Origin: DAMCZI01 sp032095175
Lineage (GTDB): Bacteria > Bacillota > Clostridia > Clostridiales > Caloramatoraceae
DNA length: 64,000 nt
Direction of reading: 5' to 3'
Assembly (NCBI GenBank): GCA_032095175.1
Contig: DAMCZI010000028.1
Location: forward strand, 1-64,000
Position numbers and translations under genes: made by a program. The notes under the pieces were generated by a model. It did not search any database, was not told where the DNA came from, and worked only from the letters and a program-made list of their open reading frames with translations. This document shows, piece by piece, positions 43,419 to 52,573 of the stretch (positions are counted from its first letter, which is position 1; each line of letters begins with the position of its first letter).

Positions 43419-44060
43419 ATGATTATAGATACACATATACATGAAAAAAAATATTCGCCAGATAGTCATTTTGGTCTTGAAGAGGCTGTTAACACTGCAA
43501 AAGCAGTTGGTCTTGATGGAATATGCATTACTGATCATGATAACAATAAAATAAAGGCTGAGACACTGGAATACGGAAAGAAAAATGATTTTTTAATTAT
43601 AGTTGGTGCAGAGATATTAACCTTTGAAGGAGATATTCTTGTTTTTGGTGTTGATGAACTGCCAGATAAAATGGTTCATTGTGAGGAGCTTTTAGAGTTA
43701 GTAAAAAAGCATAATGGGGCTGCTATTAGTGCCCACCCCTTTAGAACCAATAACAGAGGTCTTAAGGATTATATAAGAAATGTTAAGGATATGCTATCAG
43801 GAGTTGAGGTGTTCAATGGAAGTACAACACCTCATCACAACCTGTACGCCTATGCATTAGCAACAGAATTAAACCTTCCACTCTTTGGGGCAAGCGATGC
43901 CCATGTTACAACAAAAATAGGAACCTATGCAACTGTATTTGAGGATGGGATTAAGAATGAACGAGACTTCATAGACTGTATAAACTCAAAAAATTTGTGT
44001 CCTGCAGTTTTAAAGAATGGAAGATATGAAAAAATAAATATATTTGATACCTACAAATAA
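43419..44060 (+). CDS. PHP-domain metal-dependent phosphoesterase
   Basis: A 213-aa PHP-superfamily protein with its four metal-binding blocks: DTHIHEKKYS at residues 4-13, ITDHDNN near residue 44, ISAHPFR near residue 107 and GASDAHV near residue 158. Stand-alone PHP proteins are phosphoesterases acting on nucleotides or sugar phosphates. The ATG at 43419 is preceded by GGAGGAG; the frame is open eight codons further. It is divergent from the importer genes; an intact role with a phosphorylated or phosphonate ligand is tempting but unproven. Confidence 0.87.
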   Translation: MIIDTHIHEKKYSPDSHFGLEEAVNTAKAVGLDGICITDHDNNKIKAETLEYGKKNDFLIIVGAEILTFEGDILVFGVDELPDKMVHCEELLELVKKHNGAAISAHPFRTNNRGLKDYIRNVKDMLSGVEVFNGSTTPHHNLYAYALATELNLPLFGASDAHVTTKIGTYATVFEDGIKNERDFIDCINSKNLCPAVLKNGRYEKINIFDTYK

Positions 44061-44094
44061 ATTTAAAAGATTGCTTACATTATAAAGTAAGACT

Positions 44095-44254
44095 AGTGGG
44101 GCTGTTGCACAACATAAACTTATTCCTTAAATGGTCCTCCAACCCAACATGCATCCCTTATAAAGCACTCCCTGGGTGTAGAAGTTTTAACACTCGGTCA
44201 CATGTTTTAAAAGAGCTACATGTTGGGTTTCACTGTTATATTGACAGTCCCACT
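44095..44254. repeat. nested palindromic block between convergent genes
   Basis: Outer arms AGTGGGGCTGT (44095-44105) and its complement with one mismatch (44244-44254). Inside are perfect 11-bp arms (44141-44151 with 44219-44229, core AACCCAACATG). No ORF fits. The end GGGGCTGTTGCACAA resembles the ends of some IS elements, so it might be a MITE-like relic or a large structured terminator. Confidence 0.55.
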
Positions 44255-44264
44255 TGCCTAACAC

Positions 44265-45530
44265 TTATACAGTCTTATTACTCTTTAGCAGTAATATATT
44301 AAACAGCAACAGCAGTATTCCACCTGTTATTGGCATCAAATATGGGGGGGCTGTATTTAATAATGTACCAGATATTATTAATGCTATAGGAAGAATGATT
44401 TTTACCACGCTCATTCCTATACTTAAAACCCTCCCCCTATATTCATCTGGTACTAAGCTTTGGAGCAGATACATTATGGGTATATCAATAAAGGAAATTG
44501 CAGTTCCTAAAATTATAGCTGTTACACCATAATATAAAAGATATATGGTTTCACTAAAGCCAGCATTCATAAATATTACAGGGACTCCTATTAAAATCAT
44601 ACATATTGATAATACAATACTCATATTCATCAAAAGCTTTTCATAGGGTATTTTATCCATTATTCTCTTAACAAGTACTGCGCCTATTATCATTCCTACT
44701 GGAAAGGCTCCTTGAATTATACCAAAACACGTTGAGCTTAGCTCTAATACATTGTTTAGAATAAAGGGCAATGGAACTGTAATAGAGAAGCCTAAGAAAA
44801 AGTTTAGTACAATAAGAATACCAAGCATTATGACCAAACTTCTCCTCTCTATCATATATTTAACTCCTTCTCTTATGTCCCTAATAAAATCCATCTTTAC
44901 ATTAGGCTCATCCTCTTTTTTACAATTAAATTCAAAATCTATAAACATTTCAGAAATGCCAGATAAAACAAATGATATCCCGCACATTATTATGAAATAT
45001 CTTATATCTATAAGTGCAAATATCAAGCCTCCAATCATAGGTCCTAAAATAGCAGATACTGAATCAATAACCTTGCTGATGGAATTAATATTCATTAACA
45101 TTTTTTCCGATACCATATTAGGTTTTGCTGCCTCCATGCTTATTCCAAAGAAGGTGGTTATAATAGTCATAATAAAGGTGCTGGTATAAATCATTATTAG
45201 ATTCATACCATAAATGGAGCTTATAAAATAGAGTATAATTAAAAAGATACCATTTAGCAGGTCTGCTAAAACTACTATTATCTTTTTATTAAACCTATCT
45301 GCTATAACGCCTGCTATAGGATTTAAAAGCACCATTGGAATTGTACCAAGAATCAAAGTAGTTGCGAAACTTAAACCTGACTTTGTTATATTTAAGACAT
45401 ATAATCCTATTGCAAAGGTATATATCGATGCCCCAAATATTGATACAAGCTTTCCCATTGAAAATAAAAATAAGTTTGATGTCTCTCTTTTATTATTTGC
45501 AATCTTTAAAATTATTTCAGATGTTGTCAT
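44265..45530 (-). CDS. MFS exporter (MFS_3 type)
   Basis: A 421-aa major facilitator with about twelve membrane segments: FLFSMGKLVSIFGASIYTFAIGLYV first, GVIADRFNKKIIVVLADLLNG after helix 2 (the GxxxDRFxxK loop of motif A) and PDEYRGRVLSIGMSVVK in the second half. This suits the macrolide-efflux-like group. It has its own promoter 30 bp upstream and lies after the terminator of the MerR-methyltransferase gene. Joint regulation by that MerR domain is plausible. GGAGG precedes the ATG. Confidence 0.87.
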   Translation of the reverse strand: MTTSEIILKIANNKRETSNLFLFSMGKLVSIFGASIYTFAIGLYVLNITKSGLSFATTLILGTIPMVLLNPIAGVIADRFNKKIIVVLADLLNGIFLIILYFISSIYGMNLIMIYTSTFIMTIITTFFGISMEAAKPNMVSEKMLMNINSISKVIDSVSAILGPMIGGLIFALIDIRYFIIMCGISFVLSGISEMFIDFEFNCKKEDEPNVKMDFIRDIREGVKYMIERRSLVIMLGILIVLNFFLGFSITVPLPFILNNVLELSSTCFGIIQGAFPVGMIIGAVLVKRIMDKIPYEKLLMNMSIVLSICMILIGVPVIFMNAGFSETIYLLYYGVTAIILGTAISFIDIPIMYLLQSLVPDEYRGRVLSIGMSVVKIILPIALIISGTLLNTAPPYLMPITGGILLLLFNILLLKSNKTV

Positions 45531-45559
45531 GATTAATCCCTCCTATCTTTTAAGCTAAT

Positions 45560-45588
45560 TTTATAAGATAGGCCCAAGGCAACATCAA
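45560..45588 (-). promoter_or_regulatory. sigma-A-like promoter of the MFS gene
   Basis: On the minus strand, -35 TTGATG (45588-45583) and -10 TATAAA (45565-45560), 17-nt spacer. MerR-activated promoters normally have 19-20 nt, so this one would not need MerR distortion. Confidence 0.6.
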
Positions 45589-45622
45589 TAGGTATTTTAA
45601 AGTTTTTTAGTCAAAAAATATT

Positions 45623-45650
45623 AAAAAGGTAGGGTTAACCCTACCTTTTT
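45623..45650 (-). terminator. 28-bp perfect palindrome terminator containing the stop codon
   Basis: The 28 bp at 45623-45650 are a perfect palindrome (core GGTAGGGTTAACCCTACC) flanked by five A and five T, followed by more T-rich sequence. The TAG stop of the MerR-methyltransferase gene (45641-45643) is inside the stem. It can work in both directions. Confidence 0.85.
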
Positions 45651-46858
45651 CCTAAATATAAATAGCTAAATACCTTTTCACCCTTTACAAAATAATCCTC
45701 AAACCTTCCACCCTTGTCTACATAATCTAATAGTTTCTCATCAATTATATTGTATTTAAGTCCTGTTATTCTTTCCTTTACACACTTTAAAGTAAAATTT
45801 TTTCTACAATTATCCTTGATCAAGCTATTTGCAGCAAAATTTTTAAATAATATGTATGCCCCTAATAAATATACATCATCCTTCATATATCCATCTACCG
45901 ATTGTAAAAGAAACTCATCATGGTCAAAGCTATAATTGCTTGTTCCTGATAAATCCAAAAGAATATCTATTGATTTTTTCTTTATTGGAATCTGTAGAAA
46001 ATCAGAGCATATAAAAATTATATTTTTTTTGCATTCTGCCATTTGAAGCATGCTCTTTAAAAATCTATGCCTGTTGATGTCATGATCAACAGCTATATAC
46101 AAGCAATCATCGGGCAAATCCTTATATATATTTCTCAAAAAAAAACCTACTCCTGAGCCTAGCTCCAATATTACCTTGTTTTTTAAATTCATAACACTTG
46201 CTTTCTTATATGTCCACTCTAAACCCTCATACAAATTTTCCAGATAACCAATATCTGTTACATTTATATAATCTCTAATGTATTCATCATTAAACTTAGA
46301 TTCTAATGCATTTTCAAATTTATTAGCAATTAAAATTCCAGATTGAACATCATATTCCTCTCCACAAGTACATTTTAATTTACCATCTATAATTTGATTA
46401 TTTTTTATATTACCATCTAAAAGCTCCAAGTCACCACTACATTTTAAACATTTAAAATGGCTTAACGTTCTAATATCTATACCTATGTTAAAGTTACTCC
46501 TTAATACATTTTGAGATAACTCCTGTATTCTAACCTCCAGCTTTTTTTTAATATCCGTTAATTCCTGTATTTGTTTTTCTACAATATTATGCTTGTTAAT
46601 ATAAAACGCCTTGTAGTACTCATCCTCTTGATATGGTGTAAGCTTGCCTAACCTTATAAACATAAAGATTGATTTTATTTCATTTAATGTGAATCCCATA
46701 TCTTTCATGCTCAATATATTTTTTAAATCTTCCTGACACCTATCATCGAAGGAATATTGTCCCCCTTGCTTTTCTGGAATGATTAATCCCAAATCCATAT
46801 AGTGCCTGATTGTATCAATGCTAAGCTTATTTGCTTCAGCGAACTTACCTATTCTCAT
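45641..46858 (-). CDS. MerR regulator fused to a zinc-ribbon methyltransferase
   Basis: A 405-aa fusion. Residues 1-75 are a MerR helix-turn-helix (MRIGKFAEANKLSIDTIRHYMDLGLI) with a coiled dimerisation helix to about residue 125. Near residues 136-170 is a Cys4-type zinc ribbon (CLKCSG and CTCGEEYD), like the one in RlmA-type rRNA guanine methyltransferases. From about residue 195 there is a class I SAM-dependent methyltransferase fold with VILELGSGVGFF near residue 229 and YIAVDHD. The MerR domain would normally sense a drug and control an exporter, such as the MFS gene next to it. Methylation of rRNA or a small molecule is inferred. GGTGAT precedes the ATG. Confidence 0.82.
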   Translation of the reverse strand: MRIGKFAEANKLSIDTIRHYMDLGLIIPEKQGGQYSFDDRCQEDLKNILSMKDMGFTLNEIKSIFMFIRLGKLTPYQEDEYYKAFYINKHNIVEKQIQELTDIKKKLEVRIQELSQNVLRSNFNIGIDIRTLSHFKCLKCSGDLELLDGNIKNNQIIDGKLKCTCGEEYDVQSGILIANKFENALESKFNDEYIRDYINVTDIGYLENLYEGLEWTYKKASVMNLKNKVILELGSGVGFFLRNIYKDLPDDCLYIAVDHDINRHRFLKSMLQMAECKKNIIFICSDFLQIPIKKKSIDILLDLSGTSNYSFDHDEFLLQSVDGYMKDDVYLLGAYILFKNFAANSLIKDNCRKNFTLKCVKERITGLKYNIIDEKLLDYVDKGGRFEDYFVKGEKVFSYLYLGKR

Positions 46859-46952
46859 TTAATCACCAGCCCAACAAATAATTAAATACTTTTATAATCA
46901 TAAAATAGGTGTACCATTAAAAATATAGAATACTAACTGTATTTATAGTTAT

Positions 46953-48341
46953 CTATTTCAAGAATTTTTTTATCAGCTTAAGCTTTCTACTATCATATGG
47001 TGGGTATAGGAACTTCATATCTATACTTGTACTCTTTTTCAAAACGCTTTTACTGTGTGAAAAGGTTTTAAAACTCATTTCTCCATGGTAAGAACCAATT
47101 CCTGAGTTTCCTACTCCTCCAAAGGGAAGATGCGGAGTTGCAAGGTGAGTTATTGTATCATTTACACAACCACCACCATAGGAGCAGTTCTTTATAAACC
47201 TTTGCTCCACATTACTGTCTTCTGTAAATACATATAGAGCTAGAGGCTTTGGGTGTTGGTTTATCATTTTTATTGCATCATCAACGTTTTCATACTCAAG
47301 AATAGGAAGAATAGGTCCAAATATCTCCTCACCCATAACCTTATCCTGCCAGGTTGCTCTGTCCATTATGGTTGGAGATATATATAAATTCTCTAAATCG
47401 TATTCTCCACCAAAGATGACCTTATCCTTGTCAATAAGTTCAGCTATTCTCTTAGCATGTTTTTCATTTATAATTTTCCCATAATCCTTGCTTTCCCTTG
47501 GATTTTCTCCATAAAATTCTTTAATATATTTTTTTATTAGTTCAATAAATCTATCCTTTATATTCCTATGAATAAGAAGATAATCAGGTGCAACACAGGT
47601 CTGTCCTAAATTTAAATACTTTCCCCAGGCAATCCTTTTAGCTGCAACCTCAAGGTTTGCACTCTTGTCTACTATGCATGGGCTCTTTCCGCCAAGCTCT
47701 AGGGTTACAGGCACAAGGTTCTTTGCCGCTGCCTCCATTACTACCTTTCCAACCTCTACGCTACCTGTAAAAAAGATGTAGTCAAATGGAGAATTAATAA
47801 GAGCTGTGGTTACTTTCCTATTACCCTCTATAACGCTTACATATCTTTCATCAAAGGTTTCACTAATAATTTTAAAAACTACCTTTGATACATTTGGGGT
47901 AAATGTAGATGGCTTTATAACTGCACAGTTTCCAGCTGCAAGAGCTCCTAAAAGAGGTTCAAATATAAGTTGGAATGGATAGTTAAAGGGCCCTATGATA
48001 AGTACCGTTCCATAGGGTTCATAATATATATAGCTCTTCGAACCAAAGTGTGTTATAGGTGTTTTTACCCTTTTTGCCTTTGCCCATTTTTTAAGACTTT
48101 TCATTGCAAATCCAATACTATCAAGTAGAATTCCTACCTCTGTTGTATAGCCTTCAAATTGTGATTTGCCCAAATCCTTGTTAAGTGCATCAAGTATTTC
48201 ATTCTCATTTTTTAAAATAGCTTTTTTTAGCTTATCAAGCTGAGTAAGCCTAAAATCGATATCCCTTGTTTTTCCTGTCTCAAAGAATCCTTTATGCTTA
48301 TTAAGTAATTCAACAACCTTCTCTTGAATTATACTATCCAT
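46953..48341 (-). CDS. aldehyde dehydrogenase
   Basis: A 462-aa NAD(P)-dependent aldehyde dehydrogenase of the class-3/YwdH type. It has IIGPFNYPFQLIFEPLLGALAAGN, the catalytic Glu motif LELGGKSPCIVD near residue 210, and the catalytic Cys in LNLGQTCVAPDYLL near residue 245. EIFGPILP and the C-terminal FSHSKSVLKK fit the group. The ATG at 48341 is behind AAAGGAG; its start overlaps the end of the Nudix gene by eight bases, so they are coupled. It oxidises a medium or fatty aldehyde; substrate not determinable. Confidence 0.91.
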   Translation of the reverse strand: MDSIIQEKVVELLNKHKGFFETGKTRDIDFRLTQLDKLKKAILKNENEILDALNKDLGKSQFEGYTTEVGILLDSIGFAMKSLKKWAKAKRVKTPITHFGSKSYIYYEPYGTVLIIGPFNYPFQLIFEPLLGALAAGNCAVIKPSTFTPNVSKVVFKIISETFDERYVSVIEGNRKVTTALINSPFDYIFFTGSVEVGKVVMEAAAKNLVPVTLELGGKSPCIVDKSANLEVAAKRIAWGKYLNLGQTCVAPDYLLIHRNIKDRFIELIKKYIKEFYGENPRESKDYGKIINEKHAKRIAELIDKDKVIFGGEYDLENLYISPTIMDRATWQDKVMGEEIFGPILPILEYENVDDAIKMINQHPKPLALYVFTEDSNVEQRFIKNCSYGGGCVNDTITHLATPHLPFGGVGNSGIGSYHGEMSFKTFSHSKSVLKKSTSIDMKFLYPPYDSRKLKLIKKFLK

Positions 48342-48768
48342 TAGTTTTTCTCCTTTCACAAAAATCTAATGTTTTTTCAAATAAATAAGGCTGAATTCCT
48401 GGATATGTAAGGTTTTGAGGTAATTCACTAAAAAGCTTAACCTCACCTATCTCCATGTCTGGTAATCGTCCTAATTCTTCAATCTCACTATAAAAAAGTC
48501 GACCAAAGGATGGGCTATCATCTACTGTAACAGAATAATCAAAAATTGGAGTTATTTCAAATACCTTGGCACCTGTCTCCTCAAACAATTCACGACTTGC
48601 CGTATCATTAATATCTTCGCCTATTTCCCTATGGCCACCTGGTATTTCCCAAGTTTTTCTTTCCTTATGTCTTACAAATACCCATTTCCTTTGGTAGCAA
48701 GCAGCTATGACTGCAAATTTAAAATTTTCCTCGGGAACTTGTCCTATTTCATAGCTATCAACTCTCAT
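48334..48768 (-). CDS. Nudix hydrolase
   Basis: A 144-aa protein with a complete Nudix box GHREIGEDINDTASRELFEETGA near residue 46 (Gx5Ex7RExxEExG). It hydrolyses a nucleoside diphosphate linked to another moiety, using Mg2+. CYQRKWVFVRHKERKTWEIPGG precedes the box, as in MutT/ADP-ribose-type members. GGAGGGGGGG precedes the ATG. It is translationally coupled to the aldehyde dehydrogenase gene downstream. Substrate unknown. Confidence 0.92.
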   Translation of the reverse strand: MRVDSYEIGQVPEENFKFAVIAACYQRKWVFVRHKERKTWEIPGGHREIGEDINDTASRELFEETGAKVFEITPIFDYSVTVDDSPSFGRLFYSEIEELGRLPDMEIGEVKLFSELPQNLTYPGIQPYLFEKTLDFCERRKTNG

Positions 48769-48925
48769 AATATCCCCCCCTCCTGTGTAGCTTTTGCAAC
48801 CTAATACACCTTATATATATCTGTAAAATCCTATTATATTTCATCTTAAAAAACATTCTAAAGTCAAATTAATACAGCATAGATGTTTTTAAAGATGATA
48901 TACAGGAATTTTACTACTATATATA

Positions 48926-50200
48926 TTACTGCATATTCCTATAATACTCCGGAAATTTATCTGATTTGTTTTGGGCACAAATATTAATTGATTGTTCTTT
49001 ACATAGGGGCAATTTCCCCTCTGCCTTTTCATAGACCTCTTTATTTACCCTTTGGGCAAAGCATCCTATCTTTGGAATCCCTATTACAGAATTCATTTCC
49101 TTCCATAATTGCTTTATTCCTTTTTCACATAAACATCCAAAATCCATAGGAACAAAATCACATGGATATAAATGCCCTGATGCACTTATATATGAATGCT
49201 GTGTCCCTGCGCCGCAGCCATATTTCTCTTCACTTTCGGTATAAGCAAAGGTAGTTATTTTAGGCAGATCCCCATTTCTGTTGGCTCTATGCTGTATTTC
49301 TATTAGCTTTTTTCTATCCTCAGCATTATAGAGCACCTTGCTTAAATCCATCTCACTTAAAAGCTTACCACTTAAAACAGGTTCCAATATTTTTACTTCA
49401 TGGGCTCCATTTTCCTTAGCTAACCTAAAAAGCTTAAACAGCTTTTCTTCATCTAATTCTTCCTTTAATATAACAGTCTGAGCCATAGTATAAATTCCTG
49501 CTTCTCTTGAATTATGAAGGGCTTTAATAGCAAAATCAAATGCCTTTTCACTATTTCTGTTCTTGTTATGCTTCTCCCTATCATATGAATCCAAGCTTAT
49601 TCCAATACTAAACAAGCCCCTTCTTTTTAATTCCTTTGCCTTTTCAAGTGTCAAATTGTACCCACTTGTAAAAAGAGTGGATACACTCCTGTCATCTATA
49701 GCCCCTACTATATCAAATATATCTTCTCGAACCATAGGTTCTCCTCCAGTAAGACCTATGATTGGTGTTCCCATATCTTGAATATCCTTTATAATATTAA
49801 TCCATTCCTCTGTGGTTAGCTCTCTTTCATCTGCTCTGTTTTTTGCACTGCAGTAGACACAATTATTAGGGCATTTATTGGTTAAGCATAAATACATGGA
49901 AATAGGAGCACTTCTTTTGGCATACATTTGCTGTGTAAAAATGTTTTCAGGCTTTTCAACAGCCATAATGTTTGTATAAAAGGCCCTTGAGGGAAAAGGG
50001 GGCAAAAAAGCGCTTATAATATATTTATCCTCAAAGCTTACTATTTTCTCTCCCTTTAACATACTTGACATAAGCTTAATATATTTAGAGATATTAAAAT
50101 TCTTATCTTCCTTAAAAATATTATACATTTTAAATAGAGCACTAATAACACTTTTATCAAAGGCCATTTTTGTCAGCACCCATAATTTGTTCGAATCCAC
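48926..50200 (-). CDS. radical SAM protein with SPASM-type C-terminus
   Basis: A 424-aa radical S-adenosylmethionine enzyme. The [4Fe-4S] site CLTNKCPNNCVYC is at about residues 104-116 (CxxxCxxC after TNK). GLTGGEPMVR follows (the GGE motif). The C-terminal Cys-rich part (CGAGTQHS, YPCDF, CLCEKG, CFAQ, LCKEQ, INIC) suggests SPASM-like auxiliary clusters. Such proteins modify peptides or build cofactors. A GTG start at 50200 is behind GGGGGG. It lies just downstream of two methyltransferase genes. No precursor peptide gene was found near it. The product is unknown. Confidence 0.85.
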   Translation of the reverse strand: MDSNKLWVLTKMAFDKSVISALFKMYNIFKEDKNFNISKYIKLMSSMLKGEKIVSFEDKYIISAFLPPFPSRAFYTNIMAVEKPENIFTQQMYAKRSAPISMYLCLTNKCPNNCVYCSAKNRADERELTTEEWINIIKDIQDMGTPIIGLTGGEPMVREDIFDIVGAIDDRSVSTLFTSGYNLTLEKAKELKRRGLFSIGISLDSYDREKHNKNRNSEKAFDFAIKALHNSREAGIYTMAQTVILKEELDEEKLFKLFRLAKENGAHEVKILEPVLSGKLLSEMDLSKVLYNAEDRKKLIEIQHRANRNGDLPKITTFAYTESEEKYGCGAGTQHSYISASGHLYPCDFVPMDFGCLCEKGIKQLWKEMNSVIGIPKIGCFAQRVNKEVYEKAEGKLPLCKEQSINICAQNKSDKFPEYYRNMQ

Positions 50201-50221
50201 TATTATCCCCCCAACAGCAGT

Positions 50222-51085
50222 TTAAATTAATTTAAATATACCATATGCAAATTTATGATTTATTTCATATTTTCCATTGTTATATTTTTCTTTTCTAATC
50301 TCTTCAACTATTTTATTCTTTATCAAGTTATAATCCTTAAATATACATGACGTTCCTGCTGCTGCACCAGTTTCGTTCAACCATTCTAAAAGCAGGTCTG
50401 GACTATCAAATAGAACCTTAACTTCTCCTTCATCTGCTTCTAATACTTCAAATCCATATCCTTCAAACCACTTTATTAGTCCTTCTTTTCCTCTAGGTAA
50501 ATTAAACCTTATATCCATGGGTTTTATAACCTCATCATGATTCTCACCCATTACTTTCATAAATATTTCTTCTATGCCAGAAAGAGTTCCAAGGGTATTT
50601 GTTATTATCCCTACTATACCTCCATGGTTTAAAACTCTTTTGAAAAGCTTGAACAACTCCTTATAGTTGAAATAGGAAAGTGCCCACCCGAAAAATATGA
50701 CGTCATATGTTTCAGTAGTATTCTTTAAAAATTCAATTCCATCAGAATTAATAATCTTAATTCTAGCATCATCCAAGTTCCTTAGATTTTCAAGCATTTT
50801 ATCAGAAAAATCAATTGCTGTTATATCACAATCAATATTCCTTTCAATAAGGCTTTTGCTTATATAACCTGAACCACAGGCAAAATCCAATATCTTAAGT
50901 TTCTTATTCTTTGGTGCATATTCTGGTTTTATTATTTTATCTGTATATTTTCCCATTTCATTAAGCCATCTGCTATATGTACTTGATACCTTATTATATT
51001 CTTTTCGATAGTCATTATTGTCTATAACATCTTTTTTAATAAGCTTGTAGCCAAGCTTTGCATAAAACACCATCTTTTTAAGCAT
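50222..51085 (-). CDS. SAM-dependent methyltransferase
   Basis: A 287-aa class I methyltransferase. The SAM-binding motif LKILDFACGSGYISKSL is near residue 62, ITAIDFSDKML near residue 86, and YDVIFFGWALSYF near residue 126. Residues 1-60 are a helical lead-in. The ATG at 51085, behind AAGGGAGA, overlaps the end of the preceding gene by eight bases (ATGCTTAA). With the methyltransferase before it and the radical SAM gene after it, a small biosynthetic or maturation group is likely. The acceptor is unknown. Confidence 0.84.
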   Translation of the reverse strand: MLKKMVFYAKLGYKLIKKDVIDNNDYRKEYNKVSSTYSRWLNEMGKYTDKIIKPEYAPKNKKLKILDFACGSGYISKSLIERNIDCDITAIDFSDKMLENLRNLDDARIKIINSDGIEFLKNTTETYDVIFFGWALSYFNYKELFKLFKRVLNHGGIVGIITNTLGTLSGIEEIFMKVMGENHDEVIKPMDIRFNLPRGKEGLIKWFEGYGFEVLEADEGEVKVLFDSPDLLLEWLNETGAAAGTSCIFKDYNLIKNKIVEEIRKEKYNNGKYEINHKFAYGIFKLI

Positions 51086-51647
51086 TTTTTTCTCCCTTAA
51101 TAATAAAATAATATTTATTATCAATGAATTTCGTTATCTTAAACTTATCCTTCATAAGACTAATTACATCATCACCAGTTCTAAAGTACAGCCTTCCAAA
51201 TAAAACATATTCAAATGCCCTTAACAGCTTGGTTTTTATATGTTTTTTCTCAAAATCCATTATGAGAAGACTTCCGCTCTTTTTAAGTATTCTAGATATT
51301 TCTTCCATTAACGCTGATTGCTTCTCTATATGATGCAAAACATCTGATATTATAACAATATCAAAGCTGCCGCTTTCAAAGGGAGTTTCCAATGCATCCC
51401 CAAGAACAGCCACTACCTTTGGATTTGCTTTGACTTTTGAAATCATTCCTTCGCTTTCATCTAGTATATATACACCACTGCAGCTTTGACTTAAATATTC
51501 TGCTAATCTTCCTGTTCCTCCTCCAATATCAATAACTACTTCGTTACCCTTTAGTTCCAAAACATCCTTTATTTCAAACATCTTATTGAGATTGAAGAGA
51601 TTTATAAAATTATCATAATGTTTGTGTACCCTGTCAAAAGCCTTCAA
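51078..51647 (-). CDS. SAM-dependent methyltransferase
   Basis: A 189-aa class I methyltransferase with VVIDIGGGTGRLAEYLSQ near residue 41, VYILDESEGMI, FDIVIISDVLHHIE near residue 94 and SLLIMDFEKKHIKTKL. The best start is TTG at 51647 with GGGAGG eight bases upstream; an ATG seven codons further has no such site. It is the first gene of the methyltransferase-methyltransferase-radical SAM group. Substrate unknown. Confidence 0.84.
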   Translation of the reverse strand: MKAFDRVHKHYDNFINLFNLNKMFEIKDVLELKGNEVVIDIGGGTGRLAEYLSQSCSGVYILDESEGMISKVKANPKVVAVLGDALETPFESGSFDIVIISDVLHHIEKQSALMEEISRILKKSGSLLIMDFEKKHIKTKLLRAFEYVLFGRLYFRTGDDVISLMKDKFKITKFIDNKYYFIIKGEKNA

Positions 51648-51721
51648 ATTTATTCCTCCCACATACACTTATATAATAGCTTATTATTTTGCGGAGAATA
51701 ATGTTAAATAATTACTTATAT

Positions 51722-52255
51722 CTATCCAAACACCTTCAACACAAGCTCCTTAAACTCCTGGTATTCCATATACTTATCAAGGCTCCTTAGAGAGTTTACA
51801 AGACTCATGTAGTACCATCCATGCTTCGATTTCTCCTTAACATTAAATCTTTCCCAAAGCTTTTCTCCTAATTTAATATAGTCCCTATTAATTGCTCTCA
51901 TATTTGACAGTTTATCTCCAAGAGCAACTATCTTAATGTCTTCATCTTCAACAGAATTTAAATAATCTATTGTATGCTGCTTCCTTTCCTGCCATGATTT
52001 TAGTTTATCCTCACTTTGAGCCTTAACCAGCTCAGTAATTCTTTCATTAAATATTATCTTTAATGCTTCATATCCCACCTTTGCATCCTCAACTATGTCA
52101 TGAAGTATTGCAGCACAAATCAAATCTTCATCATACTTGATCTGTGAAACAATAATTCCCGCCTCAAGGGGATGGAGAACGTATGGTGTATCGGAGCCCT
52201 TTCTTTTTTGATTACTATGTGCCAAGCTTGCAAAACTAATTGCCTTGTTTATCAT
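51722..52255 (-). CDS. HD-domain phosphohydrolase (RelA/SpoT hydrolase-like, MESH1-like)
   Basis: A 177-aa HD protein resembling the hydrolase half of RelA/SpoT: HSNQKRKGSDTPYVLHPL near residue 13, AAILHDIVEDAKVGYEAL near residue 50 (HD and ED), VALGDKLSNMRAI near residue 112. It probably cleaves (p)ppGpp or a related nucleotide; the synthetase, TGS and ACT parts of RelA are absent. The ATG at 52255 has GGAGGTG six bases upstream. The long upstream gap to 52543 shows nothing but A+T-rich sequence and a possible weak promoter. Confidence 0.85.
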   Translation of the reverse strand: MINKAISFASLAHSNQKRKGSDTPYVLHPLEAGIIVSQIKYDEDLICAAILHDIVEDAKVGYEALKIIFNERITELVKAQSEDKLKSWQERKQHTIDYLNSVEDEDIKIVALGDKLSNMRAINRDYIKLGEKLWERFNVKEKSKHGWYYMSLVNSLRSLDKYMEYQEFKELVLKVFG

Positions 52256-52543
52256 AATACACCTCCATATGCTATATATAACCAAACAAAACTCTTATAT
52301 TATTTTAAATAACTCTTCAAAATTGGCTTGGTTGTAATATACTTTAGAAAATGAAATGTAATAGAATTTTTACGTTGTAGATAAAGTGATTTTCTATAAA
52401 CTAATATATATGCTAGATATTTCTAAAATGATTATCCTTAAGTCATTATTATAGCACATATCCAATAAATATTAATCCACAATTTACCTGAAATATTTTG
52501 TAGGACTTATTAAAGGATTATTGCCAAAACAGCTAAAAAATAA

Positions 52544-52567
52544 AAGCATGCTCATATGAGCATGCTT
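52544..52567 (-). terminator. intrinsic terminator of the MFS gene at 52574
   Basis: A perfect 24-bp palindrome (AAGCATGCTCAT and its complement) begins right after the stop, followed on the minus strand by TTTTATTTTTT. Confidence 0.9.
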
Positions 52568-52573
52568 CCGTTT

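Noticed and set aside
44095..44254. A complete insertion sequence
   Set aside because: Only 160 bp with no transposase reading frame; at most a relic or MITE.
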